A DNA stretch of 6,530 nt from DASZHJ01 sp035507155 (GTDB taxonomy: Bacteria > Pseudomonadota > Alphaproteobacteria > ATCC43930 > CGMCC-115725): NCBI GenBank assembly GCA_035507155.1, contig DATJOK010000265.1, positions 1-6,530 of the forward strand, in the 5' to 3' direction. The stretch's first letter is position 1, and each line of letters begins with the position of its first letter. Under the pieces are notes generated by a model. It was not told where the DNA came from and made no database searches. It worked only from the letters and a program-made list of their open reading frames with translations. The position numbers and the translations under genes are program-made. This document shows, piece after piece, positions 5,633 through 6,530 of this stretch.

Positions 5633-6115
5633 ATGGCGATGGCTTGCATGAGACTGTGCAGCGTCGAGACGGCATTCAGCCTCTATGCAGGGGCGTGCGC
5701 GTTTCCGGTTGCCTGGATTCTGGCGCCACCTCTCGAATCGACGGGATGGCTCTCGGCTTGGCAGTTCGTTGCGCTGATGGTGCTCCTGGCGCTCATTTCG
5801 GCATGCCTCGCATCGCGGCTGGTGCCGTACGATCGGGAGCAAGGCGGCATCTACGGTGCTGCCTTGGTGACTTGGCCGATCTTCTCGGGTGTCGTCAGCC
5901 TCGGCTATCCCGCGATTGCATGTGCGCTCAGCGCCGACCCAGGCCCGCATTCTCCCCTGGCGGCAATCGTAGGGGCGGTAGCCCTATTCACGCTTGCCTT
6001 GCCCATGTCGTCCTTTTTCGCCCTGCCGACTTGCATTGTGGGGGCGATGATTTTCTCGGCAATCCTGGCGGTCATCGAAAAGCTGAAAGGAGGCACAGGA
6101 CTTCGGTTGCCGTGA
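5633..6115 (+). CDS. Small polytopic membrane protein of unknown function (copy B)
   Basis: I do not recognise a named family. The 160-residue product has hydrophobic segments at about 14-32, 41-62, 73-98 and 108-147 (one or two helices), with a charged loop SRLVPYDREQGG (61-72) after the second. Its final segment FFALPTCIVGAMIFSAILAVIEKLK (about 128-152) resembles the VPTIIGALLFCSIISFVARLR end of copy A at 3547-4074, and loop position and overall spacing also match, hence a likely distant paralogue. It follows the desaturase by 18 nt with an AGGG ribosome site, probably the last gene of the operon. In-frame ATGs at 5639 and 5648 are alternative starts. The long overlapping frame from 5494 is a shadow without family features. 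Confidence 0.72.
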   Translation: MAMACMRLCSVETAFSLYAGACAFPVAWILAPPLESTGWLSAWQFVALMVLLALISACLASRLVPYDREQGGIYGAALVTWPIFSGVVSLGYPAIACALSADPGPHSPLAAIVGAVALFTLALPMSSFFALPTCIVGAMIFSAILAVIEKLKGGTGLRLP

Positions 6116-6151
6116 AATAGGCCACGGCACCTCTAACTTGCTTGCCCCCCA

Positions 6152-6180
6152 TCGACGCCGCCCTCATTCCCCTGTATAAG
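6152..6180 (+). promoter_or_regulatory. Candidate typA promoter
   Basis: TCGACG (6152-6157, 4/6 match to the -35) and TATAAG (6175-6180, strong -10) are separated by 17 bp. Transcription would begin near 6187 and leave a leader of about 120 nt before the typA ATG, unusually long and containing the hairpins described separately. Assigned on consensus only. Confidence 0.45.
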
Positions 6181-6250
6181 ACCGCCGCCCGGCGCGGGTC
6201 AGGCAGTCTCCGACGAGAGCTTGCCTTAACCCTGAAGGGCTCCCAAATAC

Positions 6251-6276
6251 CGCCGAAAATCGGCGCTTTGTCGCCG
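6251..6276 (+). other. Mutually exclusive short hairpins in the typA leader
   Basis: CGCCGA (6251-6256) pairs with TCGGCG (6260-6265), while CGGCG (6261-6265) can instead pair with CGCCG (6272-6276). The middle segment can therefore choose between two stems. The stems are short and no T-run follows, so a switch is only a possibility. Confidence 0.3.
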
Positions 6277-6309
6277 TCCCTTAACCATTCTCGGTCAGTC
6301 TGCGCGCCC

Positions 6310-6530
6310 ATGGAACTCAGGAACATCGCCATCATCGCCCATGTCGACCACGGCAAGACCACCCTGGTCGATCAGCTGTTGCGGCAGAGCGGCACCTTCC
6401 GCGCCAACCAGCAGGTGGCGGAGCGCGCCATGGACTCGAACGATCTGGAGCGCGAGCGCGGCATCACCATCCTCGCCAAGTGCACCTCGGTGCAGTGGAA
6501 GGAGACCCGCATCAACATCGTCGACACGCC
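6310..6530 (+). CDS. typA: TypA/BipA translational GTPase, 3' end beyond window
   Basis: The first 73 residues are present. They show the P-loop (G1) in NIAIIAHVDHGKTTLVDQLL, the segment VAERAMDSNDLERERGITILAK with the G2 threonine in RGITI, and the start of G3 at INIVDTP. The exact pattern SNDLERERGITILAK is diagnostic of TypA/BipA rather than LepA or EF-G. TypA binds the 70S ribosome with GTP in the cytosol and supports ribosome assembly and growth under stress or cold (family knowledge). The ATG at 6310 gives the family N-terminus MELRNIAIIAH, although no good Shine-Dalgarno is visible before it. It is probably an independent housekeeping gene downstream of the desaturase operon. Any link through cold adaptation is speculative. 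Confidence 0.95.
   Translation, partial: MELRNIAIIAHVDHGKTTLVDQLLRQSGTFRANQQVAERAMDSNDLERERGITILAKCTSVQWKETRINIVDT

Larger units (their letters stand above)
6116..6309. other. Gene-free leader region before typA
   Basis: This 194-bp stretch has no supportable gene. It holds a candidate promoter (6152-6180), two copies of CCTTAACC (6224-6231 and 6279-6286), and short alternative hairpins at 6251-6276. The second repeat extends to TTAACCAT (6281-6288), which matches a half-site of the alphaproteobacterial cell-cycle regulator CtrA, but no second half-site at the right spacing is present. No clear terminator for the preceding operon is seen. Confidence 0.6.

Noticed and set aside
5189..5950. 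Minus-strand open frame across the desaturase and second membrane gene
   Set aside because: Shadow of the desaturase reading frame, low-complexity and charged, no recognisable motif.
5494..6120. Plus-strand 208-codon frame overlapping the end of the desaturase as an alternative to membrane protein B
   Set aside because: Its translation has no hydrophobic segments or family motifs, whereas the 5633-6115 frame gives a coherent four-segment membrane protein similar to copy A.
6281..6288. TTAACCAT as a CtrA binding site
   Set aside because: Only one half-site is present; the partner TTAA at the expected spacing is missing, so it is noted but not called as a feature.

Overview
This GC-rich (roughly two thirds G+C) window looks like chromosomal DNA of an alphaproteobacterium, probably of the broad Rhodospirillales type. 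That placement rests on recognised protein families (bactofilin next to an EI24-like membrane protein, a PfkB-type adenosine/sugar kinase, TypA with a typical alphaproteobacterial N-terminus) and on dense codon use. No rRNA, tRNA, CRISPR array, transposase or integrase was seen.

Left part (1-1783, minus strand): a three-gene, probably co-transcribed block reading leftwards. It holds an EI24/CysZ-like multi-pass membrane protein (1783-1061), a bactofilin overlapping it by an ATGA junction (1064-417), and the start of an outer-membrane-type lipoprotein that runs off the window (344-1). A 95-bp divergent promoter region separates this block from a PfkB-family adenosine/sugar kinase (1879-2874, plus strand).

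Central part (2894-6115, plus strand): the unusual part of the window. A GbsR/MarR-type regulator (2950-3492) is followed by a tightly packed run of a small polytopic membrane protein (3547-4074), a second diverged GbsR-type regulator (4071-4634), a membrane fatty-acid desaturase with a non-standard second histidine box (4637-5614), and a second small polytopic membrane protein (5633-6115) that appears to be a distant paralogue of the first. The first regulator and the downstream run are each preceded by an 18-bp palindrome of the form TTTCTGT-N4-ACAGAA. This suggests that the first regulator controls itself and the membrane/desaturase operon. My inference is a self-contained membrane-lipid or envelope-adaptation module. 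The trigger and the job of the two small membrane proteins are unknown.

Right end: a 194-bp gene-free region with a candidate promoter and short hairpins leads into the start of typA/bipA (6310 onward), a ribosome-associated translational GTPase cut by the window edge.
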